From NCBI GenBank assembly GCA_028279265.1, contig JANQOC010000051.1:1-7542 (forward strand): a DNA stretch of 7,542 nucleotides, read 5' to 3'. A program made the position numbers and the translations under genes. Shown here one piece after another: positions 7,133 to 7,542 of the stretch. Below the pieces are notes generated by a model. The model saw nothing but the letters and a program-made list of their open reading frames with translations, had not been told where the DNA came from and did no database searches. Numbering within the stretch: the stretch's first letter is position 1; every line of letters begins with the position of its first letter. This DNA is from Hyphomicrobiales bacterium (GTDB lineage: Bacteria; Pseudomonadota; Alphaproteobacteria; Rhizobiales; CAYWUX01).

Positions 7133-7542
7133 GTGACGACAAGAGACGCCGTAAAAATACTTATTGCAGAAGATGACGAAGATGATCGGCTTCTCATTAA
7201 GGACGCCTTTGAGGAAAGCCGCCTGCGGAATCCAATTGAATTCGTGGTTGATGGTGTCGAGCTAATGGATTATCTGCATCGCAGATCCAACTACGAACAT
7301 TTGAAAGATACCCCTCTTCCCGGATTGATCCTGCTTGACTTGAACATGCCGAGAAAAGATGGACGCACAGCGCTTACAGAAATCAAGGAATCTCCAAAAC
7401 TACGCAATATTCCGGTGACGATCTTAACGACCTCAAAGTCAGAAGAGGATGTATTCCGGAGTTATGGATTGGGCGTGAATTCCTTCATCACAAAGCCGGT
7501 TACCTTTGACGGACTGGTGGAGGTGATAAAAGTCCTGACGCA
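7133..7542 (+). CDS. Rcp1-type single-domain response regulator, C-terminal end cut by window edge
   Basis: 136 residues are visible from GTG, almost the whole receiver domain; Rcp1-like proteins are usually about 140-150 residues, so only a short tail is missing. Receiver residues are complete: acidic pair Asp14-Asp15 in LIAEDDEDDRLL, phospho-acceptor Asp69 in LILLDLNMPRKDG, switch Thr99 in TILTTSKSEED and Lys121 in FITKPV. The spacings from Asp69 (+30 and +52) equal those of CheY. The segment between strands 2 and 3 (DGVELMDYLHRRSNYEHLKD) is typical of the cyanobacterial phytochrome regulator Rcp1 and its bacterial relatives. No DNA-binding or enzymatic output domain is seen, so it probably acts by protein contact or passes phosphate further. 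Tight spacing behind the kinase implies co-expression. Confidence 0.92.
   Translation, partial: MTTRDAVKILIAEDDEDDRLLIKDAFEESRLRNPIEFVVDGVELMDYLHRRSNYEHLKDTPLPGLILLDLNMPRKDGRTALTEIKESPKLRNIPVTILTTSKSEEDVFRSYGLGVNSFITKPVTFDGLVEVIKVLT

Overview
The window (7,542 bp, G+C by eye a little under 50 %) reads as chromosomal DNA of a Gram-negative bacterium. Alphaproteobacteria are the best guess: the kinase carries two PAS_7-like domains, common in that class, and the amino acid:carrier-protein ligase family was first characterised in Bradyrhizobium and Agrobacterium. This assignment is inference. I see no rRNA, tRNA, insertion sequence, CRISPR array or phage gene. Coding density is high.

Left part (1-4903, minus strand): three genes read leftward and packed as one operon. 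First is a large membrane protein joining a ten-helix transporter-like domain (SBF/BART type) to an extracytoplasmic SGNH domain. One base after its stop comes an MBOAT O-acyltransferase with a strong Shine-Dalgarno sequence. After 27 bp comes a class II aminoacyl-tRNA-synthetase-like protein, cut by the left edge, whose catalytic core looks like an amino acid--[acyl-carrier-protein] ligase rather than a true tRNA synthetase.

Middle (4904-5149): a divergent, AT-rich control region with a small inverted-repeat cluster. It holds the start signals of both transcription units.

Right part (5150-7542, plus strand): a soluble histidine kinase with three PAS-type domains, followed three bases later by a single-domain response regulator of the Rcp1 type that runs off the right edge.

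Main interpretation: the left operon resembles the logic of the Gram-positive Dlt system (DltA loads D-alanine on carrier DltC, MBOAT DltB moves it across the membrane, DltD is an SGNH-type partner). Here an aaRS-derived ligase would take the place of DltA, and the SGNH partner is fused to a transporter-like membrane domain. This suggests a system that attaches an amino acid, perhaps glycine or alanine, to an envelope component. The carrier protein is not in the window; it would be expected to the left of position 1. The acceptor, and any link to the divergent two-component pair, are unknown.
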